Below are positions 28,328 to 38,719 of a stretch of DNA of 64,000 nt, one piece after another (positions within the stretch are counted from its first letter, which is position 1; the number at the start of each line of letters is the position of its first letter). Source of the DNA: Salisapilia sapeloensis. Lineage: Eukaryota > Oomycota > Peronosporomycetes > Peronosporales > Salisapiliaceae. The translations under genes and the position numbers were made by a program. The notes under the pieces are model-generated. The model saw only the letters and a list, made by a program, of their open reading frames with translations. It searched no databases and was not told the DNA's origin. Location of the stretch: the NCBI GenBank assembly GCA_023334545.1, contig JAADVB010000005.1:1-64000 (forward strand), in the 5' to 3' direction.

Positions 28328-30139
28328 CTAGTTCTGCCAGAAAGAGGTAGCATTGGGAGAAAGACGCGGTAGTTGGTCTTCATTAAATCGCTCTTGCACC
28401 TTTTTCCAGCATCCGTGGTAGCACATACGCAGGTCTGCGAAAGAACCATCGTGATCGACTTGTACTTCTGATGACCTACAGCGACATGCTTTCGAAATGA
28501 CATCATGAACCAAGCTGTCGTGCAATAACGGCTCTGAGAATGAAAAGAAACTTCCTCCTCGACCAGCCTGTGAACCTGAACATCGTGTCGAACACGGATA
28601 TCCTTGCATATTCAAGTCACCAAACGTAACTATCTGATGATCTGAATCAAGATCTTTTCTCCTCGGCGTCGTAACTCCCCATTTTGCTACCCATTTTATA
28701 TTGTTATCATGTCTTCATCACATACCCAAAACAAGTACATACCATGATTTCCTGCTGCCGGTAATCCTCCAGTCAGTTTCCAAGTAATGTTATGCCATCT
28801 ACATTCGTATAGTAAGAATCGAGCGCTTTAATGGAAATAGCTATGCGACGTACGATGCTTGGATGAGATTCTCAATATTGTAGGAAGCAAGTCCAGACTG
28901 GATAAAGTGGTCCACTCCAGTGCCATCATCAACGCAGAACTTGTCAGGAATGGAAGTGTAGTTGTCGCCAGCACAGATATTCGACGTTCCGTAGTTACTG
29001 TCCCACCATGTTGCCACGCTCATATCCGATTCCAATTGATTCGCCACTAACGTCCATGGTGGAACGTGCGTATCTTTGCTTTTAATGACAACCTGAACAT
29101 CCTTTACTTTACTTTGTAAACGTAATGCCTCGACAGAAATAGGTAGACTGAGATTCTCCTTTCTGGTGTCGTCAAGAGAAGTGGAAGAGATGCTCGCTAA
29201 AGACAAATTGAAGGACGTAGAAGTGTTTACTGGTGCCAAATCCTTGTCTAAGAGCGCATGGTACAGATCGGAAAAGTTGGCACTTTTCGAGGCATTGAGA
29301 CCATCCTGGAAGAAATTCTTACTAGCTAGTAGAGCTCCAAGGTCATTGTCGTAAAAGTTACTCGAGCACACTCGAGCTGTCTGTAGGCCTTTTCCAAGAT
29401 GATTTAATTGTTCCATATCGAGGGATATGCCCATCATGTGCTGCGCATATCGAAGGTTATTGTTTGCTTGGCATCCAAGTCGAATGAACGAATCGTCTTT
29501 ATCGGACGATGGAGATGGGTCTGGAAAGTTTGGAGTAGACGTTTGGATAAAATAACCTCCAGAGTTTGAATCGAAGCCAACTGCTCCTTTGGCATGTGCG
29601 TTGAACAGGTCTCCCCCAGAACAAACATTATTATCGGATCGGCGACGCTCATCCTCCATATTAAGCTTCGAAGAGGTCGACGGTTGATATGTTTGAGCGA
29701 CATTGTTCAGCTGATCGTTAAAGTAGGCCCAGTAAAAGCTGGATGGAGCCGTCTGGTTATTCGTACGATACTGTTTTAGCGTGTGACTGGCGGGATCATT
29801 ACCGCCCTGACCAAGACAATCGTAACCTAGCTCTCGGAAATAGCGCAACGAGGGGTTACGAGCGTCTGCATATAGGTAGCACAGCCCAGTCGCACGCTCT
29901 TGGACGTCTAGCTCGGAAGTAGGAGCATTGGAGCAGTCTGGAGGCGGACAATCACACGGCATCGGGCCTGATTCCGAATCCTCTGGGAGCTTAAAGACTG
30001 CCCACCACTCCACTGGCTCGCCAAATCCATCTAGGGCAAGTACCTTCTTGTTATCCCCACTTTGAAAGGCAGAGGCCGCGGGGAAGAAGGATAGATGGAG
30101 CAATGCAAGGATGCAAATCACGGTACGTGTTTGCTCCAT
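28328..30139 (-). CDS. Secreted DNase II-like nuclease
   Basis: Three exons, 30139-28854, 28798-28743 and 28686-28328, with 55- and 56-nt introns, giving 566 residues. A signal peptide is clear (MEQTRTVICILALLHLSFFP...ASA). DNase II family landmarks follow in order: VEWWAVFKLP, YLYADARN, the first HxK motif in NAHAKGAVGFD (H182, K184), YFIQTSTPNFPDP, CVDDGTGVDHF late in exon 1, WKLTGGLPAAGNH, and the second HxK motif HAKWGV (H447, K449). The second motif is split by intron 2. GDLNMQGYPCSTRCSGSQAGRGGS closes the domain and matches the family's W/VGDxNR...SQ..RGG block. DNase II enzymes cut DNA at acid pH without metal. Both catalytic histidines are present, so activity is plausible. Secretion could serve nutrition or attack on host extracellular DNA. 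Confidence 0.88.
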
Positions 30140-31456
30140 GATGCTTTTATCTTTGTGTCTGTGAATACATCCAAGTCTGATTTTACGACAGAGTAAGTCT
30201 GATTTTGAGGAAGAAACATGTGTTTTTAAGGCACCATCTGCAAATTGAAAAGGGATATTTTATCTTACGAGCAAGCATTTTCACTGCAGAGGTTTTCCGG
30301 GTTCATATTTTCAAATCTATGATATGCGGCGATCGATAGGATGACTAGCAAAATTAAACCAAATAAAGCACTTAACGTATTGTCAAATTCGGCCAAATTT
30401 GCAAATCCTGCGAGATTTTATAATCGACTCAAAACAACATACATAATTCGATTGGTCAAAAGCTTTTTTCGTTCAATATGATTCGCTTTTATTTTACATT
30501 TATAGCTAATAGAAATCAAAATTGATGTCAGGTCGCGTTGAAGTTGTCGCCTTGTCAGACTTTCTGTGCATATTTTATTTCATACATATATTGATTTGAT
30601 CTGATTTTGATTTCCTTGAGCAATTGCATAAATCGCAAACGCAATTAAAAGCAGCACACGGAATATGCGTTGTGTTTTCAAATATCCTAGTAAAAACTTT
30701 TAGTTGAGTATAAAATTACGAAAATACTTGACGCCGGTTTTTGCTTGATCTACTTGGTCAATTTAGACGACGAAAGTATCTTGCAAAGCGTACTTGGCGA
30801 AACAATATAATCCACTGCTTGTGCTATTCTTTCGGACGTACATTTTTTGCTGTAGCTAATCAAAATACACGTCTAACTGATCACCGTGCAACTTTAGTCG
30901 GTCTTCCGACCTTTGTGTCCTTGGAATGCCGATTTCTGTTCAAGTATGTTCCGAATAGCGTGATTGGACCGTCGTGGATAACTGACAAAAAACGATAACA
31001 TTTTCCTTTAAATTGGAGAGCTTTGCCGCCCCAATCTCCTTCGACGTTAATTGGGTTCCCCTCGACATATCTTTATTTCTATTTGTTTCTCCAAGTGTCC
31101 GTATCTAGACTAGTTGAACTTGAGGTTTCTATAATGTACAATTTGTCCAACGAAAATGGCTGAAATCGCTACGATCAAGCTTTTTAGTTAATGTGTTTAT
31201 AATTTTTCACACCTAAAAATCCAAGCATAAGCTATTCTGGCTTCGTGCCTAATTTTTAATGGAAAAGGCTTGAAGTAAGGTATGGAGGCATCTAGTGACG
31301 TCTTTATACAGATGTACTGAGGTTTGAATCGCATCTAGTCTTTCAAAATGTCAAATAGTTCAGTACGTCTATAGTTCATAGTAGCACTGTACTCTCCATA
31401 AATAACATTGCTCCGTAAAATTAGCACCTTAATTTATGTACAATCGTATGTTATAA
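30140..31456. other. AT-rich intergenic stretch
   Basis: About 1.3 kb, clearly more AT-rich than neighbouring coding DNA, between the DNase II-like start and the DDX42 start. The only longer frame (30741-30998, plus, 85 codons, no ATG) reads LLDLLGQFRRRKYLAKRTWRN-like residues and later FVSLECRFLFKYVPNS, without a recognised domain. It could be a relic. Runs of A and T occur, but I saw no tandem repeat, terminal repeat or tRNA. Confidence 0.5.
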
Positions 31457-33997
31457 ATGACAACAAAGTCGAAAATGGAAGACGAGTACCTGCGCCGAGC
31501 TCGGCGGCAAGAACGCGCTCAGCGAGACTATTTCGACGAAGAGGAAGTCATCAGTGAAGACATACAACATTCATCGGGCAGTGGATATAACCAGAGCCTA
31601 CCAGATGAAGATGAAGTGGATCCTTTGGATGCCTTCATGCAAGGTATCGATGCCCAAGTCGAACAGCAGAATGGTGGTAGCAAAGCAGCATCTAGTACAG
31701 AGTCAAAAGTATGCATGTATGCAGGAATCATTTTTTGTAATATTAATTAATTCTTTTGTGAGCGTAGCCCCAAGTACTCAGTCACTCTGACGACCAAGAC
31801 GGAGTTTACGTAGACCTCTCCTTAAAGGTACATACCTAAGCGTACGTACATCCACCATTCTTTTACCAAAGCAGTATCTTAGGCAAAGCAGAAAACGTCA
31901 GGTCAAGACAATACTAACGGGGCAAATGCGAATAACGATTACCAGAACAATTTCGATGAAGATGGTATCACCACGCTCTCTTCATAGGAATACACCAGAT
32001 ATGTACTTCGTTCTATTGTAGACAGCGAAATGGACAGAAAGAAAGCTCCGATGGAAACGATCGTACCTCTGAACCATACGGACATCACGTACGAGACATT
32101 TCGTAAAAACTTTTACACGCCCCATCCGGACATTGCCAATCTATCCTCGGCAGAGTGTCAGGCCCTCCAATCCGAAATCCAAGTCCAGACAGAAGGTGAA
32201 GGTGACATTCCAAGCCCCATCCGGTCCTTTATGCACTTGAACCTGGACAACGACATGCTTCGTCTGTTGATCAAGCAAGGGTACGAAGCGCCGACTCCAA
32301 TCCAAGCGCAAGCCATGCCAATCGCCTTGTCCGGTCGCGACATGATCGGTCTGGCGCAGACAGGATCTGGAAAGACGCTAGCATTCACTCTGCCCATGGT
32401 TACCCATTGTATCGATCAGCGAGAGTTGGAAAAAGGAGAAGGTCCGATCGCCATCGTCCTTGCTCCAACGAGAGAACTAGCGCATCAAACGTTTGTCGTG
32501 ACTAAAAAGTTTATTACATTATATGGTGGTAACTGTGCTTCAGTCTATGGAGGTGTTGGTCGGTGGGATCAGATCCAGGCACTGCGTAAGGGTGCTGAGA
32601 TCGTAGTCGGAACGCCTGGTAGAGTGATTGAAATGATCCGGAAGAAGACGATGAGTACGAAACGCGTTACATTTGTCGTGTTAGACGAAGCCGATCGGAT
32701 GTTTGACATGGGCTTTGAGCCGCAGATTCGATCGGTCTTGGGACAAACGCGTCCGGATCGACAGACCTTGTTGTTTAGTGCTACTTTCAGACGACGTATC
32801 GACCTACTGACAAAGGATGTGCTTACGAATCCAGTGAAAGTGACGATTGGTCAGATCGGTCAAGCGAATGAAGACATAACACAAGTCGCTGTTGTCCTAC
32901 CTGATCATCGGAATAAGTGGGGATGGTTGATGGAACACATCTCACGTCTACAAAGTGACGGTCGGCTGTTGATATTTGCTAACAGTAAAGACGGATGTGA
33001 GCAACTTTCTACGAACTTGACGGCGAAAGGTTTCCAGTCGTGCTGTCTGCATGGAGGCAAGACTCAACCAGATCGGATGGAAGCTTTGCAAAAGTTTAAA
33101 TCAGGTGAATGCTCTGTCCTTGTCGCGACGGATGTTGCTGCAAGAGGTCTCGACATTAAGGACATAAAGACAGTAGTGAACTACGACGTTGCGAAGAACA
33201 TCGATACACATACACATCGTATCGGACGTACAGGTCGTATGGGTGTAGAAGGATTCGAGCCTGGTATAGCCTACACACTTGTGACGAAGAAAGAGGCAGG
33301 ATTTGCTGCACAATTGGTGCAGAATATGAACGTCACGGGACAGGAGGTCTCGCAAGAGTTGCTTTCACTAGCTCAAAAAGATTCTCGATTCCGACGCAAC
33401 CAACCGCCTCCATCTCGATCAGATCAAAGTAACTGGAAATCACAGTCAGATGAACACTGGAAGAAGTCAGAAGCGGAGACTCGATCGAAAGAGATGGACC
33501 GATGGTCGAACGCAAAGACTGGGAAGTCCAAGGCGGAACAGCGGAGAGGACTGGGCTTTGACGGACCTGCGCCTCGTATCCATGAAGCTATGAATGGAAA
33601 GCAACGGATCGCGTTCGTACCGGCTTCTGGATCTGGTGTGATAAATCATATCGATCCTTCCCATGCTGCAAAGCCACCTCCACCAGCTATGACAACACCT
33701 CCAGCTACGTCGACGGAGATTAAAGCACCCCCAGAGCCTCCAGTCGTCATGCCTCAACCTATAGCTGCCGTGAAGGAATCCCCACAAGAGTCCAAGCCAC
33801 GCTCCCCTGTATCCAGAGACAGGAGAGAGCGTAGTCGTCGTAGCTATAGTCGAAGTTCCAGTCGCGAAAGAGACCGAGGCCGACGCCATCGTCAACGTTC
33901 TCGTAGTCGCAGTCGTGATCGTCGACGCTCTCGAAGTCATAGTCGCGATCGCTACCGTCGTTCGTCTCGATCAAGATCTCGTCATCGAAGACGCTAA
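31457..33997 (+). CDS. DDX42: DEAD-box RNA helicase, DDX42-like, with RS-rich tail
   Basis: Four exons, 31457-31708, 31768-31827, 31883-31964 and 32022-33997, giving 789 residues. The N-terminal region is acidic and includes DPLDAFMQGIDAQVEQ, as in DDX42 and DDX46. Helicase motifs follow in order: Q motif (GYEAPTPIQAQAMPIAL), AQTGSGKT at 243-250, PTRELA, GTPGR, DEAD at 354-357, SAT at 385-387, then ATDVAARGLDI and HRIGRTGR. The core VPLNHTDITYETFRKNFY is typical of the DDX42 family, which acts in U2 snRNP and spliceosome assembly. The last 65 residues are an RS/RD-repeat region, expected to bind other splicing factors and be phosphorylated. The first three exons are tiny, and their junctions all keep frame. 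Confidence 0.93.
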
Positions 33998-34190
33998 GAC
34001 AACGAGATAAAAACAAAAAAAGAATGGATCAAAAAGATATCAATTCGAAGCAACGAAACGGCAGTCTTGTCTTTTTGTGCTTGCTCAAAGTCCCCACGCA
34101 TTCGCTTTTATACCAGGCATCTTGTTGTACTGGCGTACGATCTATGCATCACATCCCGTGTCTCCTTCTCTGTACGACGCCATACGCGCT

Positions 34191-36476
34191 TTACGCTTCC
34201 TTGTCCTTTGCCTCGGCGTCTGCACTAATACTACTACTATTGACATCGGCCGCCTCGACAGCTTCTTCCTTGGGCTCCTCCTTCACGACCTCTTCCACCT
34301 TGTCTACTGCCGCATCCTTCGCTTCCGCAGTCGACAACTCGTCTGTCGTCGTCGTCTCAGGTTTATCTCCTTCCAAAGTCGGAGCACCTGGAGCGTCTTC
34401 CGGCGCATGCACACCAGTCTCAAACGGAGTCCAGGACGTACTAGCCTCGAGCTTAGCCCACTTTTCTCCGCCGCTATCATCCAGCATATTGATCGTATCG
34501 TCTTCGGCACGAGCGCCAATCGGACTCATGACGCCACTGACGCCAAGCATTCTCCGCTCAACGTCCTCATCCTCTTCCTCACTGCTGCTACTGTCGTCCA
34601 TGATCTCCGGCAGCATCGGTGTGTCGGTTAGTCCTGGTGGCAGGTCAAAGTCCGTGTCAAAGTCCCGATCGTCCGGTCCGAACGCCGACGCGCCGAGCAT
34701 CTCCGCGAATTGTGCGTTCAACAGATCATCGTTCTGGTTAAACCCCATGACAGCATAAGGATCGTCACTTCCTGGACCGACAGAGACACCTCCAAGCGGC
34801 ACACGCTCGCGTTCGTAGATAGGCATGAGCACATTATCCGCCAGCTCTTCCCATTTCTTCCATGCAGCTTCATCTTCACGTAACATGTCCAAGACATTAT
34901 CCACATGCGCCATGTCGTTAAGCGACACCTCTTCTTCATTCGCTTCGCCCTGCGCTTCTTCTACCAGACTGAGAATCATGTTACAGATACGATGCAGATG
35001 TCCGACGTAACCAAAGGAACAGCCTTTTCTCTCTGCGACGACAGCTTCGTTCTGTTCATGACCTTCGAGGATACGAGGCAAGAGTCGAGCGTCTCGGATC
35101 AAACCGGTTAGAAGGTCGTTGCTTCCTCCTTCGAGAATCCCGATGACCATGCTCTCGACATCTGCATGAAGCATATTGACGGACTCGAATTTGAAGAACA
35201 AGTCGAGGCACAAGTCGATGACATTATGCTCCTTCAAGGCTGCATCGACCTTGTGGTACTTGGATTGAACGAGCAAGACGAGAAGACCAACGAGTTTCAA
35301 ACGACGGATACCGAGACGAGGGACTTCTTGATGGCGCTGATTGCAAATCATACCGACTTCATGGTCCTCTGCTTTCAACGTCGAACACAGCTGCGGAAGC
35401 CGAGCGAGCGTACGTTCGACGACGACGGGAGGCAGCTCTTCACTCGGAGCGTAACGAGCGTTCGTGTGGCGAGACAAGAGAGCGCTCAGGACAGACAAGG
35501 CAGCGGTCATAGACGACGCACTGAACTTTTCCGGCGTCGTGGCTGGAATGGCAAAGTCCAGCACTTTATCCACCACCGTCTCTGTCTCCAAGTGCTCCAA
35601 TAGAGCAGAAGAAGACTCGGGCGCGTGGGCAGCAGAGAGTGGAGAAGACGGATCGTTCTGTTGCGCACGGATGCCACAGTGGATGACGTCCACGAGGACA
35701 TCCGCGGCATGTTTGTGCACGTCACTGTCTATAAAGTTTCCTTGGTCGTCGGCAGGAGCAAGTGTGCCAATCAAGAGGTCAATGACAGTCGGTTCCTCCT
35801 GCCAACGAAGCGTTTTCTGCGCCTGGGAAGTAGGTGTACCGACCGACCCTTCGTCATCGTCGTGTGCACCACCGTACCAGTTGCTAGACGACGGGAATCC
35901 GAGCGACATGCCTGGAAAGTCCATCATGTCGTCCATGTAATCTGCCTGGTACGGCTGTAAAAGTCGTTTGAGCAATTCTGCGACGGAGAAAGACTGGACG
36001 TGACGAACGAAGGACTGGAGCAGTTCGTCCGAGTGCTTGTTCAACAGTACGGTCATCTCCTGCGGCTTGCGTACCATGAGCATGCTCATGATTTTTTCAA
36101 AATATCCGGCGAGACGAGGATCGAGTGGAGGCTCCTGATACAAGAAAGCAAGTAAATTCTCTGCCAATTGACCGTCCTTGCCAGTCGCAAGTGTATCCGT
36201 GATGCTCGCAATGTCACAACAGATCACTTCGCAAGACATGTACGGGTATTTAATGGCCCGCAAGTCGTCGTCGGGGTTTTCCGGTGCTTTAACAACATAC
36301 TCGACTAGCTTTTCAACGGTCTCGTCTTGAGATAAGAACTCTAGCAGACGAGCGTTGCGTGTCTTGACTTCCTGGATGAGCTCATCCTCTTCCAAAAGCT
36401 CTTCGAGCGTAAAGTCGTCTCGTTCAAGCAGATCGTTCAATGGACTAGAACCATATACTTCCATTACTATGTGCAT
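34191..36476 (-). CDS. SAPS-domain protein phosphatase 6 regulatory subunit
   Basis: 761 residues, single exon. The SAPS (SIT4-associated protein) signature is at the start: LNDLLERDDFTLEELLEEDELIQEVKTRN, LLEFLSQDETVEKLVEYVV, and IKYPYMSCEVICCDI. The body is ARM/HEAT-like helices (EPPLDPRLAGYFEKIMSML, LGIRRLKLVGLLVLLVQS). The last 170 residues are acidic and low-complexity (SSSEEEDEDVERR, VEEVVKEEPKEEAVEA). SAPS proteins hold the PP6/Sit4 catalytic subunit and direct it in cell-cycle and nutrient control. A second in-frame ATG four codons later (MEVYGSS) fits the family start better. The gene is convergent with DDX42, with 193 bp between stops. Confidence 0.92.
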   Translation of the reverse strand: MHIVMEVYGSSPLNDLLERDDFTLEELLEEDELIQEVKTRNARLLEFLSQDETVEKLVEYVVKAPENPDDDLRAIKYPYMSCEVICCDIASITDTLATGKDGQLAENLLAFLYQEPPLDPRLAGYFEKIMSMLMVRKPQEMTVLLNKHSDELLQSFVRHVQSFSVAELLKRLLQPYQADYMDDMMDFPGMSLGFPSSSNWYGGAHDDDEGSVGTPTSQAQKTLRWQEEPTVIDLLIGTLAPADDQGNFIDSDVHKHAADVLVDVIHCGIRAQQNDPSSPLSAAHAPESSSALLEHLETETVVDKVLDFAIPATTPEKFSASSMTAALSVLSALLSRHTNARYAPSEELPPVVVERTLARLPQLCSTLKAEDHEVGMICNQRHQEVPRLGIRRLKLVGLLVLLVQSKYHKVDAALKEHNVIDLCLDLFFKFESVNMLHADVESMVIGILEGGSNDLLTGLIRDARLLPRILEGHEQNEAVVAERKGCSFGYVGHLHRICNMILSLVEEAQGEANEEEVSLNDMAHVDNVLDMLREDEAAWKKWEELADNVLMPIYERERVPLGGVSVGPGSDDPYAVMGFNQNDDLLNAQFAEMLGASAFGPDDRDFDTDFDLPPGLTDTPMLPEIMDDSSSSEEEDEDVERRMLGVSGVMSPIGARAEDDTINMLDDSGGEKWAKLEASTSWTPFETGVHAPEDAPGAPTLEGDKPETTTTDELSTAEAKDAAVDKVEEVVKEEPKEEAVEAADVNSSSISADAEAKDKEA

Positions 36477-36965
36477 CTATTGTACGTGTATGATGAGCGA
36501 CATACCTCGATAAGCTAAAGAGGGAGGAGCTTTTCGCCCACACGCTGCCGTCATCAGTCATGGCGGCAAAGAGTGACATATTTATGAACGTCCCGATCTA
36601 CCACGATGCAATAAACTTGTCGACTGTACGTGGTTCAGGAATAGGTAGGAAGAGTGCGTGGATGTGGAGAAGTAAAGTCCTCTCTCCCTCGACGCGTGCT
36701 TGGACCTCCCGTTGTTTTGTTTTTAGGAGCGTTTTCTCACGATATTTGAGCCAATCCCGGCGAGCGCTCGTGGGACAGACACGATTTAGCGACGATTTAC
36801 GCATAAATATGATATCGGTTTCGTTTTACGGATACAATGTCCGACCCCCAACTCAGATAAAACACCTCGAAACGACTTGTTTTGTACCCATTTCTAGTAT
36901 CGTGTCCATCTTGTCCATGGATGGACTAGATATAAATCTAGACTGCATCTATCGCAACCAGGCCT
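36477..36965. other. Intergenic stretch with one unproven ORF
   Basis: This is the region upstream of the SAPS gene and downstream of the NHL gene. A plus-strand frame (36560-37006) starts with ATG as MAAKSDIFMNVPIYHDAIN but then reads without motif and overlaps the NHL gene's end. A good acceptor (TTGTTTTGTTTTTAG at about 36727) and a GTACGT donor at about 36625 would give a 43-residue product ending ERFLTIFEPIPASARG. That is possible but unsupported. Confidence 0.3.
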
Positions 36966-38603
36966 TTACTTTCTTAGACTATCTAGTTTGTTCAGAAGGT
37001 TGTTGAGATGACGGTGTTCTGCTCGTTTCAAAAGTTCATAGTTGGAAACTTGGCGCTTATCTTGCTGCAAAGGATGGTGGCGGAGTGCTGGGCACTGAGC
37101 CCAGTCAAAATATCCGTGCCGCACTTCTTCTATTTGGGTTAACAGCTCAATGAAGTGGCTTCGATTGATTTCTCCATCTGCACTGGAAACAAATTGAAAC
37201 ATACATTGTAGCTCGTGTTCGTGTTGATAGATAAACTTTGGTCCGTACATGTCACTGATCGCATGGATAAATCCTGAGTCATAGTCCATCACCTCGTACT
37301 GTAAGCGACGTGGGCAATCCACGACACGAGTACCCCATTTTTTGAAAGCTTCTATCACATTGACGAGACCTGTGGCTCTCGTGACGCATCTCCCGTGCTT
37401 CATGACGGAAGGCGACCCAGGTGTGAAGGGATGCAACAGCCATGCATCTCTTAATTGTTTGAGCACTTGGCAAACATATTTACAAGTAGTCCGAATCTGA
37501 ATAGCATCATCATACGTCATATACTCTAGTATCTCGCTCATGAAAGGTATGGACAGGTTGCTAAATGCTCCCATTCGTCGATTTCGACCAGGAGGATAGA
37601 CATGTATACTAAAGGCTTCCTCATTTTTAGCTTCCTCTAGAACTTTATTCATTCTAGCGACAACGACCAGTACATCATGGCAGTACGTTACAGCAATAGG
37701 TTGATCTTCATTTTGGAGGTGCATGCGGTGGATACAATCTCCAGTTGTCGAATAAATGTACAATTCATTTGTGTTTTCATCACATACGACCACTTCACCA
37801 GATTTACTACAGCACACATCACTCGGCTTGTCAAAGCTTGAAAGGAGCTTTTTCGAACTGATCATTTCATCCATGTCCTCTACATCTTCACTTGTCTTTT
37901 CTGCCCGCACACGCTTGCTACCCCACATGGACAAGTACCTCCCTTTAGAGGTGAATCGCTGGATGCGTTTATTGCCTTGTTCAAGGATAAAGTAGTCTCC
38001 TTGGTTACCAATGTCGATCGCTATAGGTGATTTTAGCTGTCCAACATCGATGCCCAGTGTCCCTATGATAATAGAACAACCTCCTGAAGGCGTAAAGATC
38101 TGTATGCGGTGGTTACCACCATCGACAACTGCAATCTGACCATTTGGCGTGAACTTTAGATCACAAATGCCTCTAAATTCTCCTCGACTACTTCCAGTCT
38201 TGCCGAAATAAGAGGCGAAGGTACCTCCACCAGTGAACAACTGGACCCGGTTCAGTTTCGAATCACCAACAACGACTTCTCCTCGCTTGTTCACATCGAC
38301 CGCAACTGGACACTGAAAACAACCGGGAGCTACACCTTTGATACCAATTTTCATGTTCTTGTAGCTTTGGTACTGCAAGCGACCAAGCGAAGTAGGATAA
38401 CAAGGAAAGCATCGAACGCAACAAGCCATCGCGTCACAAACGACAAGGCATTTTGTCAATGAATTATAACAAACCCCACGGCCAGACACAACGCATCCTT
38501 CCTCATTATCTTCCCATTCATTAAGTAGCGTCGAGTTCACGTCACAACTATCTTCCAAACAAGCATAATCGACACCTACGAGAGGCTTGACACAAATCTC
38601 CAT
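36966..38603 (-). CDS. NHL-repeat protein with F-box-like and EF-hand-like parts
   Basis: 545 residues, single exon. Residues about 90-300 hold NHL beta-propeller repeats: CPVAVDVNKRGEVVVGDSKL, RVQLFTGGGTFASYFGKTG, GICDLKFTPNGQIAVVDGGN with RIQIFTPSGG, and PIAIDIGNQGDYFILEQGN with RIQRFTSKGRY. A fifth copy near SKSGEVVVCDENTNELYIYS is weaker. Around 355-400 the segment IPFMSEILEYMTYDDAIQIR is F-box-like. Near 480 VSSADGEINRSHFIELL looks like half an EF-hand. The N-terminal 80 residues are unusually cysteine-rich (CDAMACCVRCFPCYP). The layout suggests a substrate-binding propeller in a ubiquitin-ligase-type adaptor, but this is inference. Confidence 0.8.
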   Translation of the reverse strand: MEICVKPLVGVDYACLEDSCDVNSTLLNEWEDNEEGCVVSGRGVCYNSLTKCLVVCDAMACCVRCFPCYPTSLGRLQYQSYKNMKIGIKGVAPGCFQCPVAVDVNKRGEVVVGDSKLNRVQLFTGGGTFASYFGKTGSSRGEFRGICDLKFTPNGQIAVVDGGNHRIQIFTPSGGCSIIIGTLGIDVGQLKSPIAIDIGNQGDYFILEQGNKRIQRFTSKGRYLSMWGSKRVRAEKTSEDVEDMDEMISSKKLLSSFDKPSDVCCSKSGEVVVCDENTNELYIYSTTGDCIHRMHLQNEDQPIAVTYCHDVLVVVARMNKVLEEAKNEEAFSIHVYPPGRNRRMGAFSNLSIPFMSEILEYMTYDDAIQIRTTCKYVCQVLKQLRDAWLLHPFTPGSPSVMKHGRCVTRATGLVNVIEAFKKWGTRVVDCPRRLQYEVMDYDSGFIHAISDMYGPKFIYQHEHELQCMFQFVSSADGEINRSHFIELLTQIEEVRHGYFDWAQCPALRHHPLQQDKRQVSNYELLKRAEHRHLNNLLNKLDSLRK

Positions 38604-38719
38604 TACGTCGTTTCAGGCTCCCTTGAAGTGGACCATTGCGCAATCTACATGCAATTTATTCTGTGGTGCAGAATTTATTTTGCAAACTATTCGACCGACC
38701 AGCATCGCTCCCATTAGCC
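38604..38719. promoter_or_regulatory. Shared region between divergent NHL and AK-HSDH starts
   Basis: The two start codons, at 38603 on the minus strand and 38720 on the plus strand, are only 116 bp apart. Both promoters and both leaders must fit here or overlap the genes. CCATTGCGC at 38632 is a weak initiator-like match. No TATA box is evident. Confidence 0.45.
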
